Assembly: GCF_000974445.1 (NCBI RefSeq)
Contig: NZ_BBOJ01000014.1
Span: 62,001-126,000, forward strand
Origin: Lentzea aerocolonigenes
GTDB taxonomy: Bacteria > Actinomycetota > Actinomycetes > Mycobacteriales > Pseudonocardiaceae
Direction of reading: 5' to 3'
DNA length: 64,000 nt
In this document: positions 57,540 through 64,000 of the stretch, piece after piece
Layout: each line of letters starts with the position of its first letter
Numbering within the stretch: the stretch's first letter is position 1
Program-made: the position numbers and the translations under genes
The notes under the pieces: model-generated
Told to the model about the DNA's origin: nothing
What the model saw: only the letters and a program-made list of their open reading frames with translations
Database searches by the model: none

Positions 57540-57602
57540 ACCCTCACAGACCTCCAAGGCTGGTTTAAGGGTTCTCTCAGGACGGGCCGAGAGACTGTGG
57601 CC

Positions 57603-59093
57603 ATGACCGAGAGCAACCAGCCAGCGCAGCAGCCGGAACAGCCCCACTCCGTGCCGCCGAACGCCGGTCAGACCGACTCCGGCGCGCGGGAGCAGGGCCC
57701 GCAGCCGCCGGAACCCGGCCAGCCGGATCCTTTGCAGGGGGGATCCGGCCAGGCCGGGGCTGCACACGCCCCTGCCGGCCTGGGCGACGTGCCCGCCTCG
57801 TTCTCTCCGGCCCAGCCGCAGGTGCACGCACCTGACGCGGGCCAGGCGCAGCTCGGCGGGTCCGGACCCGGCCAGCAGCTTCCTCCTCCTGGGTCCGGCC
57901 AACCTCACCCGCTCGGTCCTGGCGCTCAGTTCGGTGCGGAGCAGCCGCCCGCCGGACCGCCCTCGACGGGTCAGTACTACCTCCCGCCCGGCTACCAGCC
58001 GCCGCCCGTCCCACCGCGCCCCAAGGGCCGCGGCAAGGTCGTGGCGGGCGTCGCGGCCCTCGTGCTGCTCGTGGGCGGCGTCTCCGGTGGCCTCGGCGGC
58101 TACCTCGGCTACAACTTCGCCAACGACTCGTCCGCCGTGAGCTCGCTCGACACGCCCCGCCCGGCCTCGCAGACCAGCAACGCCCCCGCGGGCTCGGTCG
58201 AGGACGTGGCGAACAAGCTGCTGCCGTCCGTCGTCCAGATCCAGGTCGTGACGCGGACCGGCGCCGGCGAGGGCTCGGGGTTCATCATCTCCAGCAACGG
58301 CCAGATCGTGACGAACAACCACGTCATCGAGGGTGCCGCGGCCGGAGGCAACATCAAGGTGGTCTTCCAGGACGGCAAGACCGCCACCGCCAAGATCCTC
58401 GGCCGCGACCCGAGCTCCGACATCGCGGTCATCCAGGCCGACGGCGTCTCCGGGCTGCCCGTCGTTCAGCTCGGCAACTCCGGTGACCTCAAGATCGGCC
58501 AGGGCGTCGTCGCGATCGGCTCGCCGTTCGAGCTGTCCGGCACCGTGACCTCCGGCATCGTCAGCTCGGTGAACCGCCCGGTCTCCGCCGGCAGCGACGC
58601 CCGCAACTCGCAGGCGACCGTGCTGAACGCCATCCAGACCGACGCGGCCATCAACCCCGGCAACTCCGGCGGTCCACTGGTGAACATGCAGGGCCAGGTC
58701 GTCGGCATCAACTCCGCGATCTACAGCCCGAACCAGGCGGGCGGCCAGGCGGGCTCCGTCGGCATCGGCTTCGCGATCCCGATGGACCAGGCGCGCCGCA
58801 CGATCGACGAGATCGTCAAGACCGGCAAGGCCAAGCAGACGGTCCTCGGCGTCGAGGTGAAGGAGGCCGAGAACGGTGGCGCCGTGATCAGCAAGGTCAC
58901 CCCCGGCGGTGCCGCGGAGCAAGCCGGCCTGAAGGAGAACGACGTGATCACCAAGTTCGGCGACCGTCGCATCGACAGCTCGGACACCCTCGTCGCGGCC
59001 GTGCGCTCCAAGGCGCCCGGCGACAAGGTGACCATCACGCTGTCCGACAACCGGACCGTGGAAGCCACCCTCGGAGGTGTCGAGGTGGGTTAG
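57603..59093 (+). CDS. HtrA/DegP-type membrane-anchored serine protease with PDZ domain
   Basis: A 496-residue S1C protease. About 135 residues of Pro/Gln/Gly-rich cytoplasmic sequence precede one TM helix (VVAGVAALVLLVGGVSGGLG). The protease domain has the triad His in VTNNHVIEGAA, Asp in SSDIAVIQADG and Ser in NPGNSGGPLV; a PDZ domain follows (VLGVEVKEAENGGAVISKVT ... DVITKFGDRRIDS). It degrades or refolds envelope proteins and resembles mycobacterial PepD/HtrA. ATG at 57603. TTCTCTCAG at 57572 in the promoter resembles the MprA-like box at 47066. Two tandem hairpins close the gene. Confidence 0.93.
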   Translation: MTESNQPAQQPEQPHSVPPNAGQTDSGAREQGPQPPEPGQPDPLQGGSGQAGAAHAPAGLGDVPASFSPAQPQVHAPDAGQAQLGGSGPGQQLPPPGSGQPHPLGPGAQFGAEQPPAGPPSTGQYYLPPGYQPPPVPPRPKGRGKVVAGVAALVLLVGGVSGGLGGYLGYNFANDSSAVSSLDTPRPASQTSNAPAGSVEDVANKLLPSVVQIQVVTRTGAGEGSGFIISSNGQIVTNNHVIEGAAAGGNIKVVFQDGKTATAKILGRDPSSDIAVIQADGVSGLPVVQLGNSGDLKIGQGVVAIGSPFELSGTVTSGIVSSVNRPVSAGSDARNSQATVLNAIQTDAAINPGNSGGPLVNMQGQVVGINSAIYSPNQAGGQAGSVGIGFAIPMDQARRTIDEIVKTGKAKQTVLGVEVKEAENGGAVISKVTPGGAAEQAGLKENDVITKFGDRRIDSSDTLVAAVRSKAPGDKVTITLSDNRTVEATLGGVEVG

Positions 59094-59102
59094 GTCGGGG
59101 GC

Positions 59103-59139
59103 GTCCGGTTCTGGCATCCGCCGCCCGCCAGAACCGGAC
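59103..59139 (+). terminator. First of two tandem hairpins after htrA
   Basis: GTCCGGTTCTGGC (59103-59115) and GCCAGAACCGGAC (59127-59139) form a perfect 13-bp stem with an 11-nt loop, 9 bp after the stop codon. Confidence 0.75.
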
Positions 59140-59152
59140 GTGACGACCCCTG

Positions 59153-59199
59153 AGGGGCTGTACCTGAGCGCACCTGCCCCGCTCTCAGGTACAGCCCCT
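59153..59199 (+). terminator. Second tandem hairpin after htrA, with T-rich tail
   Basis: AGGGGCTGTACCTGAG (59153-59168) and CTCAGGTACAGCCCCT (59184-59199) form a perfect 16-bp stem, followed by TCTTACG. It separates htrA from the second two-component operon. Confidence 0.82.
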
Positions 59200-59257
59200 T
59201 CTTACGTCCTCGTGACGGTCAGGGGCCCTGAGGGCGTTCGTGGCTTAGCGTGGTGAC

Positions 59258-59944
59258 GTGGTGGAACGGGTTCTGGTCGTCGACGACGACACAACGGTGC
59301 GGGACGTGGTGCGCCGCTACCTCGAACACGCCGGGTACGAGGTCGAGCTGGCCGGTGACGGAGAGCAGGCGTTGCGGCTGTTGGCCGCGAACGAGCCGGA
59401 CATCGTCGTGCTGGACCTGATGCTGCCCGGCGTCGACGGCCTGGAGGTGTGCCGGCGCATCCGCGAACGAGGCAGCACCCCCGTGGTCATGCTGACGGCG
59501 CTGGGCGAGGAGGAGGACCGCATCGCCGGGTTGCAGATCGGCGCGGACGACTACGTCACGAAGCCGTTCAGCCCGCGCGAGCTCGCGTTGCGCGTCTCGT
59601 CGGTGCTGCGGCGGGCGGGCAGGACCTACGAACCGCGGATGGTGCGCGACGGGAACCTGGTGCTCGACGTCGCCGCGCACACCGCGACACTCGACGACAT
59701 GCCGTTGCAGCTCACCACCCGCGAGTTCGACCTGCTGGCGTTCTTCATCGCGAACGCGGGCAAGGCCTTCGGGCGGGCGGAGCTGCTCGACCGGGTGTGG
59801 GGCTGGCAGTTCGGCGACCAGTCGACGGTGACCGTCCACGTGCGACGGTTGCGCGAGAAGATCGAGCAGGACCCGGCGAAACCCAAGCGCCTCAGCACTG
59901 TCTGGGGCGTCGGCTACAGGTATGACAAATGTTCGATCGACTGA
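59258..59944 (+). CDS. OmpR-family response regulator
   Basis: A 228-residue regulator: VVDDD pocket, phospho-Asp in IVVLDLMLPGVDGLEVC, MLTALG, YVTKPFSPREL; winged helix LTTREFDLLAFFIANAGKAF, DRVWGWQFGDQSTVTVHVRR, GVGYRYD. GTG at 59258. The end overlaps the kinase start by 16 bp. The stimulus is unknown. Confidence 0.93.
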   Translation: MVERVLVVDDDTTVRDVVRRYLEHAGYEVELAGDGEQALRLLAANEPDIVVLDLMLPGVDGLEVCRRIRERGSTPVVMLTALGEEEDRIAGLQIGADDYVTKPFSPRELALRVSSVLRRAGRTYEPRMVRDGNLVLDVAAHTATLDDMPLQLTTREFDLLAFFIANAGKAFGRAELLDRVWGWQFGDQSTVTVHVRRLREKIEQDPAKPKRLSTVWGVGYRYDKCSID

Positions 59945-60828
59945 GCAAGGTGTCGCTGACCACCGTGATGACCGTCATGGTGATCGTGCCGGTGGTGGCG
60001 ACCATCGCGGGCGTGCTGATCGTCAGCGGGTTCATGTTCACGCCGATGCTCAACGCCGCCCTGATGGCGTGTGTGGTCGTCGGCGTGGTCACCGTGCCGT
60101 TCTCGATCATGCTCGGACGGGCGATCGCGCGGCGGACCATGTGGGAGCGCGAGGCCGAGTCCGCCCGGCGGCAGCTGGTGGCGTGGATCAGTCACGACCT
60201 GCGGACGCCGCTGGCCGGCATCCGGGCGATGACCGAGGCCCTGGAGGACGGTGTCGTCTCCGAACCGGGTGAGGTCGCCGTCTACGCCAAGCAGATCGCG
60301 CTGGAGGCGGACCACCTCTCGAAGCTGGTGGACGACCTGTTCCAGCTCTCGCGGATCACGGCCGGCGCGTTGAACCTGACGCTGCACGACGTGCGGCTGA
60401 CGGACGTCGTGAGCGACGTGGTCGCCGCGTCCCGGCCCGTGGCCGCTTTGAAGGGCGTCCAGTTGCGCGCGGCCGCTCGCGAGTGGCCGGTCGTGCGCGG
60501 GTCAGATCCGGAACTGATGCGTGTCGTGCGCAACCTCGTGTCGAACGCCATACGGCACACACCGGAGGGCGGCGCGGTCTCCGTTCAGGTCGATGTGGAC
60601 GGAGGCGAAGCGGTGGTGCGGGTGGACGACGGGTGCGGCGGCATCCCCGACGACGTGCTGCCACACGTCTTCGACGTGGGCTTCCGCGGCAGCGTCGCCC
60701 GCAACCCGACCGGTGCGGGACTGGGACTTTCGATCGCTCGCGGGCTCGTCGACGCGCACCACGGGCGGATCGGCGTCCAGAACCACGGTCCTGGCTGCCG
60801 CTTCGAAGTCAGACTCCCGCTACGGTGA
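59929..60828 (+). CDS. Sensor histidine kinase with minimal sensor
   Basis: A 299-residue kinase with two TM helices separated by only a few residues (VMTVMVIVPVVATIAGVLIV and LMACVVVGVVTVPFSIMLG), so it is likely an intramembrane-sensing type. H-box AWISHDLRTPLAGIRAMTEA, N-box LVSNAIRHTPEGG, G1 DDGCGGI and G2 GAGLGLSIARGLVDAHHGRI are all present. There is no clear HAMP domain. ATG at 59929, within the end of the regulator gene. Confidence 0.92.
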   Translation: MFDRLSKVSLTTVMTVMVIVPVVATIAGVLIVSGFMFTPMLNAALMACVVVGVVTVPFSIMLGRAIARRTMWEREAESARRQLVAWISHDLRTPLAGIRAMTEALEDGVVSEPGEVAVYAKQIALEADHLSKLVDDLFQLSRITAGALNLTLHDVRLTDVVSDVVAASRPVAALKGVQLRAAAREWPVVRGSDPELMRVVRNLVSNAIRHTPEGGAVSVQVDVDGGEAVVRVDDGCGGIPDDVLPHVFDVGFRGSVARNPTGAGLGLSIARGLVDAHHGRIGVQNHGPGCRFEVRLPLR

Positions 60829-60833
60829 TCGGT

Positions 60834-61334
60834 ATGGAACGCAGCGCGCAGCGCCTTGGCCGCGCTTTGGTCGTGATCGTGGACGACCGGGTGGCGCACG
60901 GCGAGCAGGACGACAACTCCGGCCCTCTCGTCACCGAACTGCTCGAAGAAGCGGGCTTCATCGTCGACGGCACCGTCGCGGTCGAAGGTGAGGTGGTCGA
61001 CATCCGGGCCGCGCTCAACACGGCCGTCATCGGTGGCGTCGACCTCGTGGTCACCGTGGGCGGCACAGGCGTGTCCCCCCGCGACGTGACTCCCGACGCC
61101 ACGCAGGGTGTGCTCGACCGCCCGATCCACGGCATCGCCGAGGCACTTCGTGCGTCGGGGCTGGCCGCGGGCGCGGTGGACGCGGGCATCTCGCGAGGCC
61201 TGGTGGGCGTCTCCGGCAGCACGCTCGTCGTGAACCTCGCGGGCTCGCGCTCCGCGGTCCGCGACGGCATGGCGACGCTGTCTTCGCTGGTGCCCTACGT
61301 CATCGAGCAGCTGAGCGGTCTTGACGAAGAGTGA
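60834..61334 (+). CDS. MoaB/MogA-family molybdopterin protein
   Basis: A 166-residue MoCF-fold protein. VVTVGGTGVSPRDVTPDAT is the diagnostic GGTG-x(6)-T/D-P motif for MPT binding; ALVVIVDDRVAHGEQDDNSG and VSGSTLVVNLAGSRSAVRDG are the flanking conserved parts. The family adenylylates molybdopterin before metal insertion. In actinobacteria this stand-alone form often sits beside mscL and fmdB, as here. ATG at 60834. Confidence 0.9.
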   Translation: MERSAQRLGRALVVIVDDRVAHGEQDDNSGPLVTELLEEAGFIVDGTVAVEGEVVDIRAALNTAVIGGVDLVVTVGGTGVSPRDVTPDATQGVLDRPIHGIAEALRASGLAAGAVDAGISRGLVGVSGSTLVVNLAGSRSAVRDGMATLSSLVPYVIEQLSGLDEE

Positions 61335-61512
61335 TTCGCCGAAGCCGGCCGACGACGACGCTGCTGTGAAGCGCCGTCGTCGGCTCGCTGAGGTGTTCGG
61401 CGACGTGCTCCCGGAGACGACGTCGGACGAGCGCGGTGGGGGCTCTGGGGACGGTTCTGGGGACCGTGAGGACTGGTACCGGGAGAACAGGCCGCCGCAT
61501 CACGGTGGCTGA
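61321..61512 (+). CDS. Small hydrophilic protein after MoaB/MogA
   Basis: A 63-residue charged protein (AAVKRRRRLAEVFGDVLPET, TTSDERGGGSGDG, DWYRENRPPHHGG), probably largely disordered. TTG at 61321 overlaps the moaB/mogA gene by 14 bp. The KRRRLAEVFGDVLPETTSDE core looks conserved rather than random, and similar short genes accompany MoaB in related actinobacteria as far as I recall. Function unknown. Confidence 0.62.
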   Translation: MTKSDSPKPADDDAAVKRRRRLAEVFGDVLPETTSDERGGGSGDGSGDREDWYRENRPPHHGG

Positions 61513-61580
61513 CGCCTGTGCTCGGGTCTGGGGCGTTGGGTGGTTCGAGGTTCGGCCGCGGAATTGCGGTGGGCCGTGGG

Positions 61581-61838
61581 CTCGCCTGGCCCGCGTGGTG
61601 GGGTCGTAGGTTTGCCTGGTGCCGCGGTGGGCTGTGGATTCGCCTGGCCCGCGCGTCGGGCTGAGGGTTCGCCCGGTCGCGCGTTGGGCTGCGGGTTCAC
61701 CTGGTGCCGAGATAGGCCGTGGGTTCGCTTGGCCGCGCGTTGGGGTCGTAGGTTCGCCTGATGCCGCGGCGAGCTCTCGGTTCGCCTGGCCCGCGCGTTG
61801 GGCTGTGGGTTCGCCTGGTGCCGCAGCTCCCTGTCAGG
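61581..61838. repeat. Degenerate minisatellite, about nine units of 28-29 bp
   Basis: Copies of a TTCGCCTGG-type core start at 61581, 61611, 61639, 61668, 61696, 61724, 61753, 61781 and 61810, i.e. every 28-30 bp. The rest of each unit alternates between CCCGCGCGTTGGGCTGTGGG-like and TGCCGCGGTGGGCTGTGGA-like halves, suggesting a 57-bp higher-order unit. A more diverged copy may start near 61552. Confidence 0.75.
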
Positions 61839-61948
61839 CCTTGGGTCTGGCTGGCGACGTCGCGGGCGCCGCCACGATTCCCCGGCCTGGTGAGCTGGCC
61901 CGGCATCGCTGCGCGGTACCCGCGATGGCCTGAGCCTGCTGGAGCGGC

Positions 61949-62044
61949 CCCGGAACGTTGGCCGGGCGACTCACGTCCAGCAAGGGCACCTGGCGACACC
62001 ACGATTCCCTGACTGACCGCGAACCCGCCCGGCAACGTTCCGGG
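61949..62044. repeat. Inverted repeat just past the mscL stop
   Basis: CCCGGAACGTTGGCCGGGCG (61949-61968) and CGCCCGGCAACGTTCCGGG (62026-62044) pair over 19 bp with a single-base bulge, with a 57-nt loop. It may end mscL transcripts. Confidence 0.6.
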
Positions 62045-62051
62045 CCACCAC

Positions 62052-62492
62052 CTAGACCTTCGGGTTGCGCACGTCCGTCCCCTGCACCACCTGCGGCTGC
62101 CCGTTCTGCTGCGCCGCCAGCAGGTCGCGGATCTCCTTCAGCAGTTCGACGTCGGTGGGCTCCGACGGGCCCGGCTCCTCGCCCTTCTTGCGGCGCTCCT
62201 TGATCTTGTTCATCGGGAGCACGAACACGAAGTACACGACGGCCGCGACGATCGCGAAGTTGATGACCGCGGTGATCAGCGCACCGAAGTCCATCTTCGT
62301 CTTCTCGTTGGAGTCGAGGAGCTGGTACGCGAAACCCTCGACGTTGTTGCCGCCGAACAGCGCCACCAAGGGGTTGATGATGTTCGAGGTGAACGCGGTG
62401 ACGATCGTTCCGAACGCGGCGCCGATGACCACGGCCACGGCCAGGTCGACGACGTTCCCGCGCATCAGGAAGTCCTTGAATCCCTTCAGCAT
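62052..62492 (-). CDS. mscL: Large-conductance mechanosensitive channel MscL
   Basis: A 146-residue MscL: N-terminal amphipathic helix MLKGFKDFLMRGNVVDLAVA, TM1 pore helix with VVIGAAFGTIVTAF, periplasmic loop, TM2 (FAIVAAVVYFVFVLPM) and a charged C-terminal helix bundle. It opens on hypo-osmotic shock to release solutes. ATG at 62492 overlaps the SAF-domain gene stop by 1 nt (TGATG). Confidence 0.96.
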   Translation of the reverse strand: MLKGFKDFLMRGNVVDLAVAVVIGAAFGTIVTAFTSNIINPLVALFGGNNVEGFAYQLLDSNEKTKMDFGALITAVINFAIVAAVVYFVFVLPMNKIKERRKKGEEPGPSEPTDVELLKEIRDLLAAQQNGQPQVVQGTDVRNPKV

Positions 62493-63046
62493 CAGCGGAG
62501 AGTAACGGCTAATGAATGATCCAGTGACATCGCGGCCACACGATTTGCATTAAGTCTCGGCAACGTCAGCACGACGACCTGGCCGCGCGTCTCCCGCACC
62601 GACGCGTTCTCCGCCAGCACCTCCGCCGACGCCGACACCACGTCGACCCGGCTGCCGATCCGCACCACGTCGGCGAGGCCCTGGTCAGCCACCCGCACGG
62701 CCACCGACGCGAGATCGTCCGACGCCCCGGCGAGATCGAAGTCCGTCAACGGAACGCCCGCCCGCGCCGGCGACGACAACGCCCGGCCCAGCACGTCCGA
62801 AGCACTCGCGAACGACCCCGGCAAAGGCGCACTCAACGACACGACGCGCACGTCGTCAGCCGTGAGGGGCACTCCGGCGGGTAGATCTCGTGCGGCTGTC
62901 ACGGCGGGATGGCCCACGTCCGGCCAGAAGGCCGTCAACGCGGCTAGCAGGACCAGTGCGCCGGCCAGGAACCTGCGCCACGCGACGGGAGGGCGGCGGC
63001 GCGACAGCGAGCGGAGCCGGTCGAGGAAGGTGCTGGAAAGAGTCAT
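62492..63046 (-). CDS. SAF-domain (CpaB/RcpC-like) membrane-anchored protein
   Basis: A 184-residue protein: basic N-terminus, one TM helix (FLAGALVLLAALTAFWP), then a SAF domain (VTAARDLPAGVPLTADDVRV), and a C-terminal beta-rich half (RIGSRVDVVSASAEVLAENA, VVVLTLPRLNANRVAAMSLD). This matches actinobacterial CpaB-like proteins, which in pilus systems act at the envelope, but no tad genes are nearby. Function uncertain. It overlaps mscL. Confidence 0.8.
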   Translation of the reverse strand: MTLSSTFLDRLRSLSRRRPPVAWRRFLAGALVLLAALTAFWPDVGHPAVTAARDLPAGVPLTADDVRVVSLSAPLPGSFASASDVLGRALSSPARAGVPLTDFDLAGASDDLASVAVRVADQGLADVVRIGSRVDVVSASAEVLAENASVRETRGQVVVLTLPRLNANRVAAMSLDHSLAVTLR

Positions 63047-63118
63047 GCCTCCGACGGTAGGGCCGTCGGAGGCATGTCAAACGGGGCTCAGCCGCAAGTT
63101 GTGGACAACTCGCGATCT

Positions 63119-63421
63119 TCAGGAGGCCGCGGCCGCCGGAGCGCTCGTCGAGGGCTTCGAGTCCGAGGAGGACGACGAAGTCGTGGAGGACGAGGACGTG
63201 GAAGAGGACGCCGCGGAAGTGGACGACGTGCTCTTGGACGAGCCCGACCGGCTGTCCGTCCGGTAGAAACCGCTGCCCTTGAAGACGACACCGACGGCGC
63301 CGAAGAGCTTGCGCAGCTTGCCCGAACACTCCGGGCACTCGGTGAGGGAGGCGTCGCTGAAGGACTGCACAGCCTCGAACCGGTGCTCACAAGCGGTGCA
63401 GGCGTACTGGTACGTAGGCAC
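63119..63421 (-). CDS. FmdB-family zinc-ribbon protein
   Basis: A 100-residue protein: an N-terminal zinc ribbon PTYQYACTACEHRFEAVQSF with a second knuckle ECPECSGKL (four Cys at about 8, 11, 29, 32) and FGAVGVVFKGSGFYRTD, then a 40-residue Ser/Thr tail. The FmdB family is small and poorly understood (first described as a regulator of amidase genes). GTG at 63421 follows AGGAG. Next to the folate gene, as commonly seen in actinobacteria. Confidence 0.9.
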   Translation of the reverse strand: MPTYQYACTACEHRFEAVQSFSDASLTECPECSGKLRKLFGAVGVVFKGSGFYRTDSRSGSSKSTSSTSAASSSTSSSSTTSSSSSDSKPSTSAPAAAAS

Positions 63422-63515
63422 TGGGTTCGCTCCTAGATCTGGCACTCGACCGTTGTGAGTGCCAACACGATTTTCGCCCAGGACCTTCCCGAAGCGCAAA
63501 CACCCCCGGTCAAAG

Positions 63516-64000
63516 TCACAGCCACCGCAGCCCTGCCGAGGGGGTCAGAACGCCGTTCATCCGCACGTCGTGAGGCTCGGCGGGCACCTCTTCCAGCACC
63601 TCGGAATCTCTCACGACGGCCACCAGCGGCGCTGTGACCAGCGGCAACGACCGGTCGTAGTGCCCCTGGCCCTTTCCGAGCCGCACTCCGGACACCGACA
63701 CCGCCAGCGCGGGCACCAGCACCAGCGAGGCTCCAGCGATCGCCGAGGCACCGAGCCGGGGCCCGGACGGTTCGAGCAGCTTGAACGCCGCCGGCACCAG
63801 TCCGGAGGGTCCGGTGTGGACCGCCCAGTCGAGCGGCGAGTCGCCCGTCACGATCGGCAGCAGCACCCGGCACCGCAGGCCGTCGAGCCACGACGCGTCA
63901 CCGGGCTCCGAACCGACCGGCAGGAACGCGCACACCGTCTGATCAGGGCCGACGTCCAGAGCGGCGACGTGAGCCGCCAGCGCTGCGGCCTCGACGGCGC
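63516..64000 (-). CDS. 5-formyltetrahydrofolate cyclo-ligase, N-terminus beyond window
   Basis: About 160 C-terminal residues are visible. The phosphate-binding motif RLGKGQGHYDR near residue 105 of the visible part (G-x-G-x-G-x-Y-D-R), LVLVPALAVSVSG, and FLPVGSEPG fit 5-formyl-THF cyclo-ligase, which makes 5,10-methenyl-THF using ATP. The 5' end runs off the right edge. Stop at 63516-63518. Confidence 0.9.
   Translation of the reverse strand, partial: AVEAAALAAHVAALDVGPDQTVCAFLPVGSEPGDASWLDGLRCRVLLPIVTGDSPLDWAVHTGPSGLVPAAFKLLEPSGPRLGASAIAGASLVLVPALAVSVSGVRLGKGQGHYDRSLPLVTAPLVAVVRDSEVLEEVPAEPHDVRMNGVLTPSAGLRWL

Larger units (their letters stand above)
61513..62051. other. Non-coding interval with minisatellite and inverted repeat
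   Basis: About 540 bp between convergent small-protein and mscL genes. It contains the 28-29-bp degenerate tandem repeat (61581-61838) and an inverted repeat (61949-62044). No credible gene was found; frames here shift with the repeat and have no start signals. Confidence 0.6.

Noticed and set aside
61581..61838. Possible CRISPR array
   Set aside because: The period fits loosely, but repeats are degenerate and contiguous, there are no unique spacers of constant length and no cas genes.

Overview
The window is chromosomal DNA from a high-GC Gram-positive actinomycete. GC is high throughout, GTG and TTG starts are frequent, and genes are often coupled by GTGA, ATGA or TGATG overlaps. The gene content (an iniBAC-like dynamin locus, an MprAB-like two-component pair, an LCP protein, Eis-like and other GNAT enzymes, a Zur-controlled set of zinc-free ribosomal proteins, an actinobacterial STAND/WD40 protein) suggests a filamentous Pseudonocardiales organism (Lentzea or Saccharothrix type). 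That placement is inferred; no 16S or marker gene is present.

Layout. 1-9.2 kb: the end of an MDR oxidoreductase, then a minus-strand operon (5008 to 524) with two small related helical proteins, a soluble tandem FtsK/SpoIIIE-type ATPase, a coiled-coil protein and a GNAT enzyme. Next come a small lipoprotein and a degenerate hydrolase, a solitary TnpB nuclease gene with an omega-RNA-like 3' end, and a double-domain gamma-glutamylcyclotransferase-like protein. 9.4-11.5 kb: a divergent HxlR regulator/NmrA reductase pair and a LysR regulator. 11.5-21.3 kb: an iniBAC-like locus on the minus strand (iniB, iniA, iniC, then a GNAT-PhzF fusion carrying an in-frame TGA). Divergent to it lie an Hsp70-fold protein and a large STAND/LuxR regulator resembling mycobacterial IniR. 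21.3-22.1 kb is non-coding, with a 154-bp palindrome and a 14-bp tandem repeat.

22.1-32.9 kb: a PAS-GGDEF-EAL protein, a DUF2165-like membrane protein, a 1269-residue STAND/WD40 protein, an LCP ligase, a GNAT, a putative HExxH metalloprotein, tRNA-Arg(CCU), an unrecognised protein and an FkbM methyltransferase. 33-39.7 kb: a secreted penicillin-acylase-type amidase with an F5/8C domain, an orphan NarL response regulator, a TPR-GGDEF protein and BluB. 40-42.4 kb: a Zur regulon built around one palindromic Zur box (rpmB-rpmG-rpsN-rpsR leftward; a COG0523-like protein, rpmE2 and rpmF rightward).

42.4-50 kb: phosphatase, EthD protein, 3-hydroxyacyl-CoA dehydrogenase, Eis-like acetyltransferase, nucleotidyltransferase, TRIC channel, MprAB-like two-component system and signal peptidase I. 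50.3-57.5 kb: a galactoside utilisation locus, with a sugar ABC transporter (two permeases and a Tat-like lipoprotein) divergent from GH42 beta-galactosidase, DeoR regulator and galT. 57.6-64 kb: HtrA protease, a second two-component system, a MoaB/MogA protein, a degenerate minisatellite, MscL, a SAF-domain protein, an FmdB zinc ribbon and the C-terminal part of 5-formyltetrahydrofolate cyclo-ligase.

Cell-envelope stress is a recurring theme (iniBAC-like locus, MprAB, HtrA, MscL, LCP, LepB). The least explained unit is the FtsK-type ATPase operon at 1.2-5.0 kb. Several strong non-coding structures (11.6-11.9, 17.6, 21.5, 61.6 kb) are also unexplained.
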